A DNA stretch of 12,663 bases, taken from NCBI GenBank assembly GCA_009700365.1, contig WLME01000018.1:1-12663 (forward strand), given 5' to 3'. The position numbers were made by a program, and so were the translations under genes. Below, one piece after another: positions 1-6,558 of this stretch. The notes under the pieces were generated by a model. The model saw only the letters and a program-made list of their open reading frames with translations, searched no databases and was not told the DNA's origin. Source of the DNA: Actinomycetota bacterium (GTDB taxonomy: Bacteria > Actinomycetota > Actinomycetes > Nanopelagicales > Nanopelagicaceae). How positions within the stretch are numbered: position 1 is the stretch's first letter; every line of letters starts with the position of its first letter.

Positions 1-233
1 AAATTTATATTCCAATTTCCTCAATCAATAAAAATTTATTTATCGATATTTTGACGCTGATGTAGGGTCGATAAGTATCTATTTATCGATAATAGCGATT
101 GGGAGTCAGGTCGATATCTCAGTTAGATCCGAGATTCTCAGCGGGCAAAAGGCAAGAAAGAGGTTTAGTTATTTATCGTCAAAACACTAAATATCTAGCG
201 TGCGCCTTCTATGCGAGAGGGTAGGATTGGACA
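1..233. promoter_or_regulatory. AT-rich upstream region of aroH with repeated TATCGATA motifs
   Basis: No coding sequence or RNA gene is recognisable here. The stretch is clearly more AT-rich than the genes that follow. The 8-base palindrome TATCGATA occurs at 41-48 and 84-91, both inside a longer ATTTATCGAT match (38-47 and 81-90), and a half-match ATTTATCG recurs at 171-178. TCGATAA at 68-74 and TTATCGA at 83-89 form an inverted repeat with an 8-base spacer, and GGTCGATA is repeated directly at 66-73 and 109-116. A possible -35 element TTGACG lies at 51-56 between the two palindromes, but no good -10 follows (AAGTAT at 73-78 is the closest). I infer the promoter and control region of the aroH-tyrA series. 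The identity of the promoter is unsure, and whatever gene lies to the left is outside the window. Confidence 0.45.
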
Positions 234-596
234 ATGTCAGTGAGAGCTATTCGAGGCGCTACTCAGGTTGAGTCCAATACCGCCGAGTCGATTTCAGCTG
301 CCACTCAAGAGCTCATAACCCAGATGCTCGAATCCAATGAGTTAACGGCAAACGATGTGATTTCAGTTCTCTTTACCTCAAGCCCAGATCTTGATGCCGC
401 ATTTCCGGCGGCGGCAGCTCGGACTGTCGGATTTGAGAACACTCCTCTGATCTGTGCTGTAGAAATTGACGTTCCAGGCGCGCTACCTCGCACCGTACGC
501 GTGATGGCCCATGTTGAAAGTGCTCGATCCAAGGATGAAATAACCCATATTTACCTTCACGGAGCGAAGTCGCTACGTCGAGATATAGCCCAATAA
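234..596 (+). CDS. aroH: Chorismate mutase, AroH class (monofunctional)
   Basis: Converts chorismate to prephenate in the cytoplasm, the first committed step toward phenylalanine and tyrosine. The 120-residue length and overall pattern match the trimeric Bacillus subtilis AroH class rather than the helical AroQ class. The active-site set of that enzyme can be placed by eye, with an offset of at most one residue: Arg7, Phe57, Arg63, Cys74, Glu77 (in CAVEIDVPG), Arg89 and Tyr107, with further arginines at 115-116. The ATG at 234 places Arg7 correctly, so the start is well supported even though the Shine-Dalgarno match (GAGAGG at 215-220) is distant. tyrA, which uses its product, follows 10 bases after the stop, so the two are almost certainly co-transcribed. 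Confidence 0.95.
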   Translation: MSVRAIRGATQVESNTAESISAATQELITQMLESNELTANDVISVLFTSSPDLDAAFPAAAARTVGFENTPLICAVEIDVPGALPRTVRVMAHVESARSKDEITHIYLHGAKSLRRDIAQ

Positions 597-606
597 GCGG
601 GTAGAT

Positions 607-1659
607 ATGACACTTTCTCATGTAAAGATCGTAGGTTCGGGGCTGATTGGGACCTCAATTGGGCTAGGTCTATCCCTTAAAGGGGTCGGCGTGACGATGC
701 AAGACCTTGATCAACGCGCTGAAAATCTTGCCAATGACCTTGTACAGAGTTCATCCGATCACCCGGTAGACCTCGTAATCTTTGCGACCCCCATTAGCGC
801 CCTGAATTCAGTACTCGATCGCGAATTTGCCTCTAACCCAAAGTCAGCATTTATAGATATTAGTTCAGTTAAGTCTAAAGTTAAGGTTGACGTTTCAGCA
901 TCAAAGCTGCCATTGCAGAGATTTCTTCCCACTCATCCAATGGCTGGCCGCGAAGTGGGTGGCGCAGAGTCTGCCAGAGCCGACCTTTTCAAGGGCCGCC
1001 CATGGATTATCGATAGCGCTGGGGTAGATGAGGATGTGCTGCTTTTGGCTTCTGAGTTGATTGAACTCTTGGGAGCCCATCAGATTGACCTTGATTCAGC
1101 CGAGCATGACAAAGCGGTAGCGCTGGTTTCGCATCTGCCTCAGTTGATTTCTTCCCTTCTGGCAAAACAGCTCAATGGGGCAGATGAGAGTTGGCTCAAT
1201 CTTGCGGGTGCAGGGCTTAGAGATAGCACGCGGATCGCATCCTCAGATGCAAAGTTGTGGAAAGAGATTGTTTCGGCAAATAACCAAGCGCTGACTCCTT
1301 TACTCGTTGCCTTTGCCGAAGATCTCGCAAATCTCATTCAAACATTAAGCGATCAGAATTCAATTGAAAAATTTATCTCCGATGGTCAACGTGGACGAGC
1401 TCGTATTCCTGGTAAACATGGAGGCAAGGCTCGCGAGTACACGTACTTGCCTATTGTCATTGAAGATAAACCTGGACAACTTGCTTCACTCTTTGATGAA
1501 TGTGCATCAGCGCTAGTGAATGTCGAAGATCTAACGATTGAACATAGTCCTGGTCAATTTACTGGATTAATCACCCTTGCACTGTCTGCTAGCGATGCAG
1601 AGAAACTATCTGAACATCTAAAATCTCGCGGATGGAGCGTTCATTCTCCAAGGAAGTAA
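607..1659 (+). CDS. tyrA: Prephenate dehydrogenase with C-terminal ACT domain
   Basis: Oxidatively decarboxylates prephenate to 4-hydroxyphenylpyruvate for tyrosine synthesis. The 350-residue protein starts with a Rossmann fold (GSGLIG at 10-15). An acidic residue (Asp33) at the end of the second strand region suggests NAD rather than NADP; this is an inference. Family landmarks are THPMAG with His110, the GxE/LFKGRPW region around 118-133, and SHLPQ with His176. The C-terminal part (about 280-345, TYLPIVIEDKPGQLASLF onward) is an ACT domain, which in this family usually gives feedback control by an aromatic amino acid. It lies 10 bases after aroH with only a weak Shine-Dalgarno (GCGGG, 597-601). 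The next gene is 51 bases downstream, and no terminator hairpin was seen in that gap. Confidence 0.94.
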   Translation: MTLSHVKIVGSGLIGTSIGLGLSLKGVGVTMQDLDQRAENLANDLVQSSSDHPVDLVIFATPISALNSVLDREFASNPKSAFIDISSVKSKVKVDVSASKLPLQRFLPTHPMAGREVGGAESARADLFKGRPWIIDSAGVDEDVLLLASELIELLGAHQIDLDSAEHDKAVALVSHLPQLISSLLAKQLNGADESWLNLAGAGLRDSTRIASSDAKLWKEIVSANNQALTPLLVAFAEDLANLIQTLSDQNSIEKFISDGQRGRARIPGKHGGKAREYTYLPIVIEDKPGQLASLFDECASALVNVEDLTIEHSPGQFTGLITLALSASDAEKLSEHLKSRGWSVHSPRK

Positions 1660-1710
1660 TTACTCGACGGAAAAGGCAATAGACTTATTCAACTAACGAT
1701 GGGCTGAAAA

Positions 1711-3678
1711 ATGATTGTTGTAGCGCTAGATGGTCCAAGTGGCTCTGGCAAATCAAGCACATCCAAAGCAGTTGCACTTCGAGCTGGTTGGAATTATTTG
1801 GATACCGGCGCTCTCTACCGTGCCGTGACTTTTCTTTCTTTATCGATAAAGAGTGAAAAGGCAGATGAAATTATCGCGGCGCTCAGTAATTCTCCAATTA
1901 CCTTCAATTCAAATCCACGAGATCCAAAAGTGTTTCTGGGTGGCACAGACATCTCAGTTGAAATTAGGTCTCATGAGGTGACCGACAAAGTATCTGTCAT
2001 TAGCGCACTTCCTGAGATTCGCAGTGAATTACTTGCGTTGCAGAGATCCATCATTGAGAAGGCCGATCGCGGAATTGTTGTAGAAGGTCGAGATATAGGC
2101 ACAGTTGTATGTCCAGAAGCAGCGCTGAAGATATATCTGACTGCGGATATTTCAGCACGTGCAGATCGTCGAGATGCAGAATTTGCTGAAAATTCTTTAG
2201 GCAAAGCCGCAGTTGCGCAGTCGCTTCATGCGCGCGATGAAATTGATTCGACTCGTACATTTTCGCCACTAGCCATGGCTAATGACGCAGTGCATATTGA
2301 TTCAACCGAGATTTCACTTGAAGAAACGATTGATCGTATCTGGGAGATCTTGTCGCAACGCTCGCTCCTTGGTCTGCCTATTGTTGCAATCTTGGGCCGA
2401 CCAAATGTTGGAAAGTCAACATTGATTAACCGTTTCATTGGTCGACGTGAAGCAATTGTCGAAGATACGCCAGGTGTAACGCGCGATCGCGTGCAATACG
2501 AATGCGAATGGGGCGGTCGACGTTTCATCATCATGGACACTGGTGGTTGGGAATCAAAACCTGATGGTATTTCCGTACAGGTCAGTGCAAGTGCAGAACT
2601 TGCCATGCAAGAAGCTGACGTTCTCTGTTTTGTTGTTGATGCGCAAGTCGGAGCCCTTGATGAAGATGACATCTTGGTTCAAGAACTTCGTAAAGCTAAG
2701 AAGCCGACGATTCTTGTTGCAAATAAAGTTGATGGCGATAATGATGAATCAGATGCTCATGCGCTATGGAATATAGGTTTAGGCGAGCCCCATTTTGTTT
2801 CGGCGTTACATGGTCGCGGAAGCGGAGACTTGCTCGATGCAATCATCAAGGAGCTTCCAGAAGTCGGTTCAGCTCAGGTTCAAGATGGATACCGTCGCAT
2901 CGCACTTATTGGGCGCCCAAATGTAGGTAAATCCAGTCTCTTTAATGCACTGGCGGGGGAGAGCCGTTCAATTGTTGATGACGTGGCTGGAACAACTCGC
3001 GATCCCATTGATGAGCTCATTGAGTTTGGTGGAAGCATCTGGCGCTTCGTAGATACAGCAGGTCTCAAAAAGCGAGCGAATCAAGCTAGCGGTACTGACT
3101 ATTACGCGACTCTTCGAACTCAAACAGCGCTTGAACGTTGTGAGTGCGCTGTAGTTGTTCTCGATGCATCGGTGCCAATTTCTGAACAAGATTTACGTAT
3201 CATCACGATGGTCGAAGAGGCCGGGAAGGCGATGGTTATTGTGATGAATAAGTGGGATCTCGTCGATGAAGATCGCCGAACTCAACTTGATAAAGAGATA
3301 GAGCGCCATCTTGATCAAGTTGAATGGGCACAGATTGTAAATGTTGCCGCCAAAACAGGTTGGCATAGAGACAGACTCGCCCCCGCGTTGAGAACGTCTA
3401 TTGATTCGTGGGAACGTCGAGTTCCGACAGCAAAGCTCAATTCATTCTTAGGTGCACTCATCGGCGCGACCCCACCTCCAGTGCGCGGCGGTAAGCAACC
3501 AAAGGTTTATTACGCAACCCAAGCAGGAATCGCGCCACCAAAATTTGTTGTCTTCTCTTCTGGCTGGATTGAAGCTTCATATCGTAGATTTATCGAAAGA
3601 CGGCTCCGAGAAGAGTTCAAGTTTCCAGGTACTCCAGTACAAGTAGCCATCCGAGTAAAGGAAAGAGATAAGGAGTAG
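1711..3678 (+). CDS. cmk-der: Bifunctional cytidylate kinase / GTPase Der (fusion protein)
   Basis: One uninterrupted 655-residue frame joins two enzymes. Residues 1 to about 218 are CMP/dCMP kinase: P-loop GPSGSGKS at 8-15, DTGALYR at 31-37, GRDIGTVVCPEA at 126-137 and the catalytic RDEIDSTR at 175-182. From about 222 on it is Der (EngA), a GTPase needed for 50S ribosome assembly. GTPase domain 1 has GRPNVGKS 229-236, DTGGW 276-280 and NKVD 338-341. GTPase domain 2 has GRPNVGKS 401-408, DTAGL 448-452 and NKWD 513-516. A KH-like C-terminal domain lies at about 565-655. All nucleotide-binding motifs are intact, and the linker between the two enzymes is only a few residues. The start sits seven residues before the P-loop, as usual for Cmk. 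Cmk-Der fusions are annotated in some other Actinobacteria such as bifidobacteria. The stop is three bases before the next start. Confidence 0.95.
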   Translation: MIVVALDGPSGSGKSSTSKAVALRAGWNYLDTGALYRAVTFLSLSIKSEKADEIIAALSNSPITFNSNPRDPKVFLGGTDISVEIRSHEVTDKVSVISALPEIRSELLALQRSIIEKADRGIVVEGRDIGTVVCPEAALKIYLTADISARADRRDAEFAENSLGKAAVAQSLHARDEIDSTRTFSPLAMANDAVHIDSTEISLEETIDRIWEILSQRSLLGLPIVAILGRPNVGKSTLINRFIGRREAIVEDTPGVTRDRVQYECEWGGRRFIIMDTGGWESKPDGISVQVSASAELAMQEADVLCFVVDAQVGALDEDDILVQELRKAKKPTILVANKVDGDNDESDAHALWNIGLGEPHFVSALHGRGSGDLLDAIIKELPEVGSAQVQDGYRRIALIGRPNVGKSSLFNALAGESRSIVDDVAGTTRDPIDELIEFGGSIWRFVDTAGLKKRANQASGTDYYATLRTQTALERCECAVVVLDASVPISEQDLRIITMVEEAGKAMVIVMNKWDLVDEDRRTQLDKEIERHLDQVEWAQIVNVAAKTGWHRDRLAPALRTSIDSWERRVPTAKLNSFLGALIGATPPPVRGGKQPKVYYATQAGIAPPKFVVFSSGWIEASYRRFIERRLREEFKFPGTPVQVAIRVKERDKE

Positions 3679-3681
3679 TAG

Positions 3682-4248
3682 GTGTTAACCATTCCAAATG
3701 CTCTGACGTTACTTCGCTTCCTGGGCATTCCGCTCTTTATAGCTCTAGCACTGAGTCGAAACGCTGATGGATGGGCAATTCTTACATTGGCTTTAGGTGG
3801 AGCCACGGATTACTTCGATGGCAAATTGGCTCGCGCACTCAACCAAGAGTCTAGATTTGGTGAGATTGCAGATCCAACAATTGATCGCCTCTATATCGTT
3901 GCGACTCTTGTGGTTCTCTACATCAGAGATGCAATCCCAATGTGGTTGATTGCAATCCTAGTTTTCCGTGATCTCTTTATGCTTGTGGTGGCAATATTTC
4001 TGCAACTCAAGGGATTTGCGCCGCTCAAAGTCACCTACCTCGGAAAGGCTGCCACCTTCAATCTGCTTTACGCCTTCCCTTTCTTGCTACTTGCATTGAG
4101 TGATTCCTGGTTTGGGACTGTGGCATTCATCTTTGGCTGGGCTTTTGCGATCTGGGGTGTGACGCTCTACGTTGGCACGGCGATTGGATATTTCCGTACT
4201 GCCATAAAGACCATTACAGTTCGACCACACATAATCGAGGGTCAGTAG
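3682..4248 (+). CDS. CDP-alcohol phosphatidyltransferase family membrane protein
   Basis: Integral membrane enzyme that moves a phosphatidyl group from CDP-diacylglycerol to an alcohol in phospholipid synthesis. The family signature D-x2-DG-x2-AR-x8-G-x3-D-x3-D is complete: Asp43, Asp46-Gly47, Ala50-Arg51, Gly60, Asp64 and Asp68. Several hydrophobic stretches (roughly 10-25, 30-42, 70-82, 86-108, 124-140 and 144-170) fit the six-helix fold. The start is GTG, supported by AGGAG at 3671-3675, six bases upstream. The substrate cannot be read from the motif: phosphatidylglycerophosphate synthase, cardiolipin synthase or another head-group transferase are all possible. Context matches the mycobacterial gene annotated pgsA2 next to gcvH and garA, so I leave the symbol open. 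Its stop overlaps the Shine-Dalgarno of gcvH. Confidence 0.88.
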   Translation: MLTIPNALTLLRFLGIPLFIALALSRNADGWAILTLALGGATDYFDGKLARALNQESRFGEIADPTIDRLYIVATLVVLYIRDAIPMWLIAILVFRDLFMLVVAIFLQLKGFAPLKVTYLGKAATFNLLYAFPFLLLALSDSWFGTVAFIFGWAFAIWGVTLYVGTAIGYFRTAIKTITVRPHIIEGQ

Positions 4249-4257
4249 GAGCAGACA

Positions 4258-4638
4258 ATGTCGAACATTCCATCAGATTTGCAGTACACAAAAGAGCACG
4301 AGTGGGTTGCATCGACTTCAAACGCGCTTCGCCTTCGAATGGGAATTACCGATTATGCGCAAGGAGCTCTAGGCGACATTGTTTATGTGCAGATGCCTAA
4401 GATCGGTGAAGTTGTCACTGCGGATAAGGTCTGCGGAGAAGTCGAATCAACAAAGAGCGTCTCTGAAATTTTTGCTCCAGTCACAGGAACCGTTGTTGCT
4501 ATCAATGATGCATTGGCCAACGCCCCTGAGTTAATTAATTCGGATCCTTATGGAGCAGGGTGGTTAGTGGAAATAGAAGTCTCCTCTGAACCGACCGGCT
4601 TGCTTTCTGCAGCTGAATACGGGTCGATTACAGCCTAA
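4258..4638 (+). CDS. gcvH: Glycine cleavage system H protein
   Basis: Lipoyl carrier that shuttles the aminomethyl group between GcvP, GcvT and lipoamide dehydrogenase. At 126 residues it has standard length. Landmarks are the N-terminal YTKEHEWV, GALGDIVYVQMP at 36-47, and the lipoylation motif GEVESTKSVSEIFAPV, with Lys66 as the predicted lipoyl-lysine. The glycine-rich SDPYGAGWL segment near the C terminus is also typical. The ATG has a strong Shine-Dalgarno (TAGGAG, 4246-4251) that contains the stop codon of the preceding gene, so translation of the two is probably coupled. No glycine riboswitch can fit in the 9-base gap. Its partner gcvP is 2.5 kb downstream, across four regulatory-type genes; gcvT is not in the window. 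Confidence 0.96.
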   Translation: MSNIPSDLQYTKEHEWVASTSNALRLRMGITDYAQGALGDIVYVQMPKIGEVVTADKVCGEVESTKSVSEIFAPVTGTVVAINDALANAPELINSDPYGAGWLVEIEVSSEPTGLLSAAEYGSITA

Positions 4639-4646
4639 ATCTCGGC

Positions 4647-4675
4647 TTGATTTATCGTTTTTAACTCTCTAGTGT
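4647..4675 (+). promoter_or_regulatory. Possible promoter for the FHA-ftsR-BFN-merR-gcvP genes
   Basis: TTGATT at 4647-4652 and TAGTGT at 4670-4675 are separated by 17 bases. The -10 fits the loose actinobacterial pattern TAnnnT and the -35 matches TTGACA at four of six positions. It lies in the only sizeable gap (92 bases) between gcvH and the FHA start chosen here, and would give a leader of about 50 bases. Found by eye only; such matches are common by chance. Confidence 0.3.
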
Positions 4676-4719
4676 CACCCTTAAGTTGACGTCCAAAGTC
4701 GAGGGCGCGAAAGAGCTAA

Positions 4720-4726
4720 AGGGGAG
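4720..4726 (+). promoter_or_regulatory. Shine-Dalgarno that fixes the FHA gene start
   Basis: AGGGGAG lies just upstream of the ATG at 4731. An in-frame TTG at 4686 would add 15 residues but has no such site and is a weak start codon, so 4731 is preferred. An almost identical site (AGGGGAG, 5186-5192) precedes the next gene. Confidence 0.7.
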
Positions 4727-4730
4727 TTCG

Positions 4731-5198
4731 ATGGCTAAGCCAGATGAAGATCGCGAACTCACCAGCACTCTCCACCTCGGACTTCGTTCAGTAGTAGGCA
4801 ATTCCCCAGCCGATCTCATCAATGATCTCATCGGACACGCAACTGATGAAGAACGCCAGATAATTAATGGTGTTCTTGCAAGTGATGGCAACTCCGCAAT
4901 GGTTTTTATCCATCGTGGTGCGCAGAAAGGCGCGAGATTCCTCGTTACTTCCGATGGAGTAACGATTGGTCGTTCACCTGAAAGTTCAATCTTTCTTGAC
5001 GATATAACTGTTTCTCGCAAGCATGCATCAATCGAGAAGAACGGAGATTCCTTCACATTTAAGGATTCCGGAAGTCTCAATGGTTCATACGTCAATAATC
5101 AATCTGTCACTGAGAAGAATTTAGTTTCGGGTGACGAGATTCAAATTGGAAAATTTCATCTGCTCTTTATTGGCAGCAAACTCGTAGGGGAGAAGTAA
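4731..5198 (+). CDS. garA: FHA-domain protein, GarA/OdhI-type metabolic regulator
   Basis: A 155-residue protein with a C-terminal forkhead-associated domain (about 55-150). Key phosphothreonine-binding positions are present: Gly80-Arg81, Ser95-Arg96-Lys97-His98 and GSLNGSYVN at 114-122 with Asn117. The order gcvH, FHA gene, ftsR is that of mycobacterial garA and corynebacterial odhI, whose products bind and inhibit 2-oxoglutarate dehydrogenase and affect glutamate enzymes until a Ser/Thr kinase phosphorylates an N-terminal ETTS motif, which then folds back on the FHA domain. Here the N terminus reads PDEDRELTSTLHLG: acidic residues and candidate Thr11/Thr13 are present, but the exact ETTS is not. 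Residues 24-52 (NSPADLINDLI onward) look helical and differ from the GarA sequences I remember. Family membership is firm; the same mode of control is an inference. Confidence 0.85.
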   Translation: MAKPDEDRELTSTLHLGLRSVVGNSPADLINDLIGHATDEERQIINGVLASDGNSAMVFIHRGAQKGARFLVTSDGVTIGRSPESSIFLDDITVSRKHASIEKNGDSFTFKDSGSLNGSYVNNQSVTEKNLVSGDEIQIGKFHLLFIGSKLVGEK

Positions 5199-5921
5199 AT
5201 GAGCGTTCCAGCACGTGCGTATTTAAGTATTGGTGAAGTACTCACAAAATTGCGCGGGGATTTTCCTGACATCACAATCTCTAAGATTAGATTTCTAGAA
5301 TCTGAAGGGCTCATTGAGCCTCAACGCACACCTTCGGGATACCGCAAATTTACAACGACTGACCTTGAGCGTCTGCGCTATGTGCTGCTTGCTCAGCGAG
5401 ATCAGTACCTACCCCTAAAAGTTATTAAAGAGAACCTCGATGCCCTAGATCGAGGATTGCAACCTGCAGCCCAAGGTGGGGTCCCATCACCTCGTCCGAC
5501 TTTAGGTTTAGCAACTATTGATGGCGAATTTGCTCCAGCAGCATTTGCAGAACAGTCTGAGATGCGTCTTTCGCGCGAAGAGCTATTAAAGGCATCGGGT
5601 TTAGAAGATGGCCAACTCGTAGAACTTGAATCATTTGGATTGATTACTATTCGTGGACGTCACTACGACAGCGATGCACTCTCAGTCGCAAAGGCTGTCG
5701 CCGAGATGGCAGGGTTTGGAATCGAGCCGCGCCATCTTCGTTCATTCAAATCTGCAGCCGATCGCGAAATTGGTCTCATCGAACAAGTCATCACCCCATT
5801 TACTCGTCAGAAGAGCAGTGAAGCAAAGGCGCGCGCCGAGGAAGTACAGAAGGAGATTGCATCTCTATCGGTTCGTCTCCACGCAGCGCTTGTTCGCGGC
5901 GGATTAAATCGTCTTCGCTAA
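5199..5921 (+). CDS. ftsR: MerR-family transcriptional regulator, FtsR type
   Basis: A 240-residue MerR-like DNA-binding protein. The N-terminal winged helix-turn-helix is at about 8-75 (YLSIGEVLTKL, then KIRFLESEGLIEPQRTPSGYRKF at 29-51). After a Pro/Gly-rich linker (88-103) a second winged-helix-like segment follows at about 124-185 (LSREELLKASGL...LESFGLITIRGRHY), and the last 40 residues are helical and charged. This two-part layout and the position after the FHA gene match Rv1828 of mycobacteria and FtsR of Corynebacterium glutamicum, where the protein activates ftsZ. Its ATG directly abuts the FHA stop codon and has AGGGGAG six bases upstream, so the two genes are co-translated. No effector-binding domain of classical MerR sensors is visible. 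Confidence 0.88.
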   Translation: MSVPARAYLSIGEVLTKLRGDFPDITISKIRFLESEGLIEPQRTPSGYRKFTTTDLERLRYVLLAQRDQYLPLKVIKENLDALDRGLQPAAQGGVPSPRPTLGLATIDGEFAPAAFAEQSEMRLSREELLKASGLEDGQLVELESFGLITIRGRHYDSDALSVAKAVAEMAGFGIEPRHLRSFKSAADREIGLIEQVITPFTRQKSSEAKARAEEVQKEIASLSVRLHAALVRGGLNRLR

Positions 5922-5942
5922 TCGATTTTTTAGGACACAATC

Positions 5943-6446
5943 GTGCTGGTTCAGGTAGAGGTCGTTGGCGTTCGCATTGAGATGCCATCGAATCAGCCGA
6001 TTGTCCTACTCAGAGAAATCGGTGGAACTCGCTTCCTCCCAATCTGGGTTGGAGCGGTAGAGGCGACTTCCATTGCATTCGCCCAACAAGGTTTAGAGGC
6101 ACAGCGCCCACTTACCCACGATCTAATACGAGACCTTCTTGATCGTGTAGACATAACTCTCACAAGTGTCCACATCACCGATATTCGAGATGGCGTCTTC
6201 TTCGCCGAACTCTTGCTTCGTAACTCCGAAGGGGCTCTAGAACCGCTCTCAGCCAGACCATCTGATGCGATAGCAGTTGCTCTTCGGACCAAGAGCAACA
6301 TCATGGTCAATAGCGAGTTGTTGGACGAGGTCGGGATCGATATCCCTGAGCAGGTGGCCAACGATGTTTCAGCTGCGGGGGACCAGGAGCTCGAAGCTTT
6401 CCGCGAGTTCCTAGATGGAATCAACCCAGAAGATTTCGCAGGGTAG
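5943..6446 (+). CDS. Bifunctional nuclease (BFN / DUF151) family protein
   Basis: A 167-residue protein of the DUF151 family, named after a plant protein with DNase and RNase activity; the role of the bacterial members is not settled. Typical features are the N-terminal VEVVGVRIEMPSNQPIVLLRE, LPIWVGAVEATSIAFA at 32-47, HDLIRDLLDRV at 59-69, and the conserved SARPSDAIAVALR at 103-115, followed by an acidic C terminus. The start is GTG with AGGA at 5932-5935, seven bases upstream. It lies 21 bases after ftsR, in the same order as mycobacterial Rv1829 between two MerR genes. The conserved linkage suggests a shared process with those regulators, but the sequence does not show which. Confidence 0.9.
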   Translation: MLVQVEVVGVRIEMPSNQPIVLLREIGGTRFLPIWVGAVEATSIAFAQQGLEAQRPLTHDLIRDLLDRVDITLTSVHITDIRDGVFFAELLLRNSEGALEPLSARPSDAIAVALRTKSNIMVNSELLDEVGIDIPEQVANDVSAAGDQELEAFREFLDGINPEDFAG

Positions 6447-6558
6447 CCTTGGAGTCTCAACCTCAAGTAGAGGTTTTGTTCGTGTCGGTATCGGATATCT
6501 GAGGCGGAGAGGCGTAGCCTTTGCGCTAACCCCACTACGTGAAAGCGAGCCCCCTCTC

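Noticed and set aside
121..233. Leader peptide or attenuator for aroH rich in aromatic residues
   Set aside because: The short frames before aroH contain no run of Phe, Tyr or Trp codons and no terminator/antiterminator pair was seen.
2226..2672. 148-residue open frame on the minus strand inside cmk-der
   Set aside because: Antisense to conserved P-loop and GTPase coding sequence; composition (Ser, Arg, Ile rich) is that of a shadow frame.
4686..4730. TTG start that would lengthen the FHA protein by 15 residues
   Set aside because: No Shine-Dalgarno, weak start codon, and a clearly better ATG with AGGGGAG at 4731; kept only as a side possibility under the promoter finding.
4639..4730. Glycine riboswitch search around gcvH and gcvP
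   Set aside because: The gaps before gcvH (9 bases) and gcvP (54 bases) are too short, and the 92-base gap after gcvH shows no riboswitch-like core.
5906..5931. Terminator-like element at the end of ftsR: AAATCG / CGATTT stem followed by T residues
   Set aside because: Six mostly A-T pairs with an 11-base loop and a short T run, overlapping the stop codon; too weak to call, and the BFN gene follows 21 bases on as part of the same series.
6415..6558. ATG-started N-terminal extension of the second MerR protein
   Set aside because: It overlaps the BFN gene by 32 bases, has no Shine-Dalgarno, and the family sequence begins close to the GTG at 6559.
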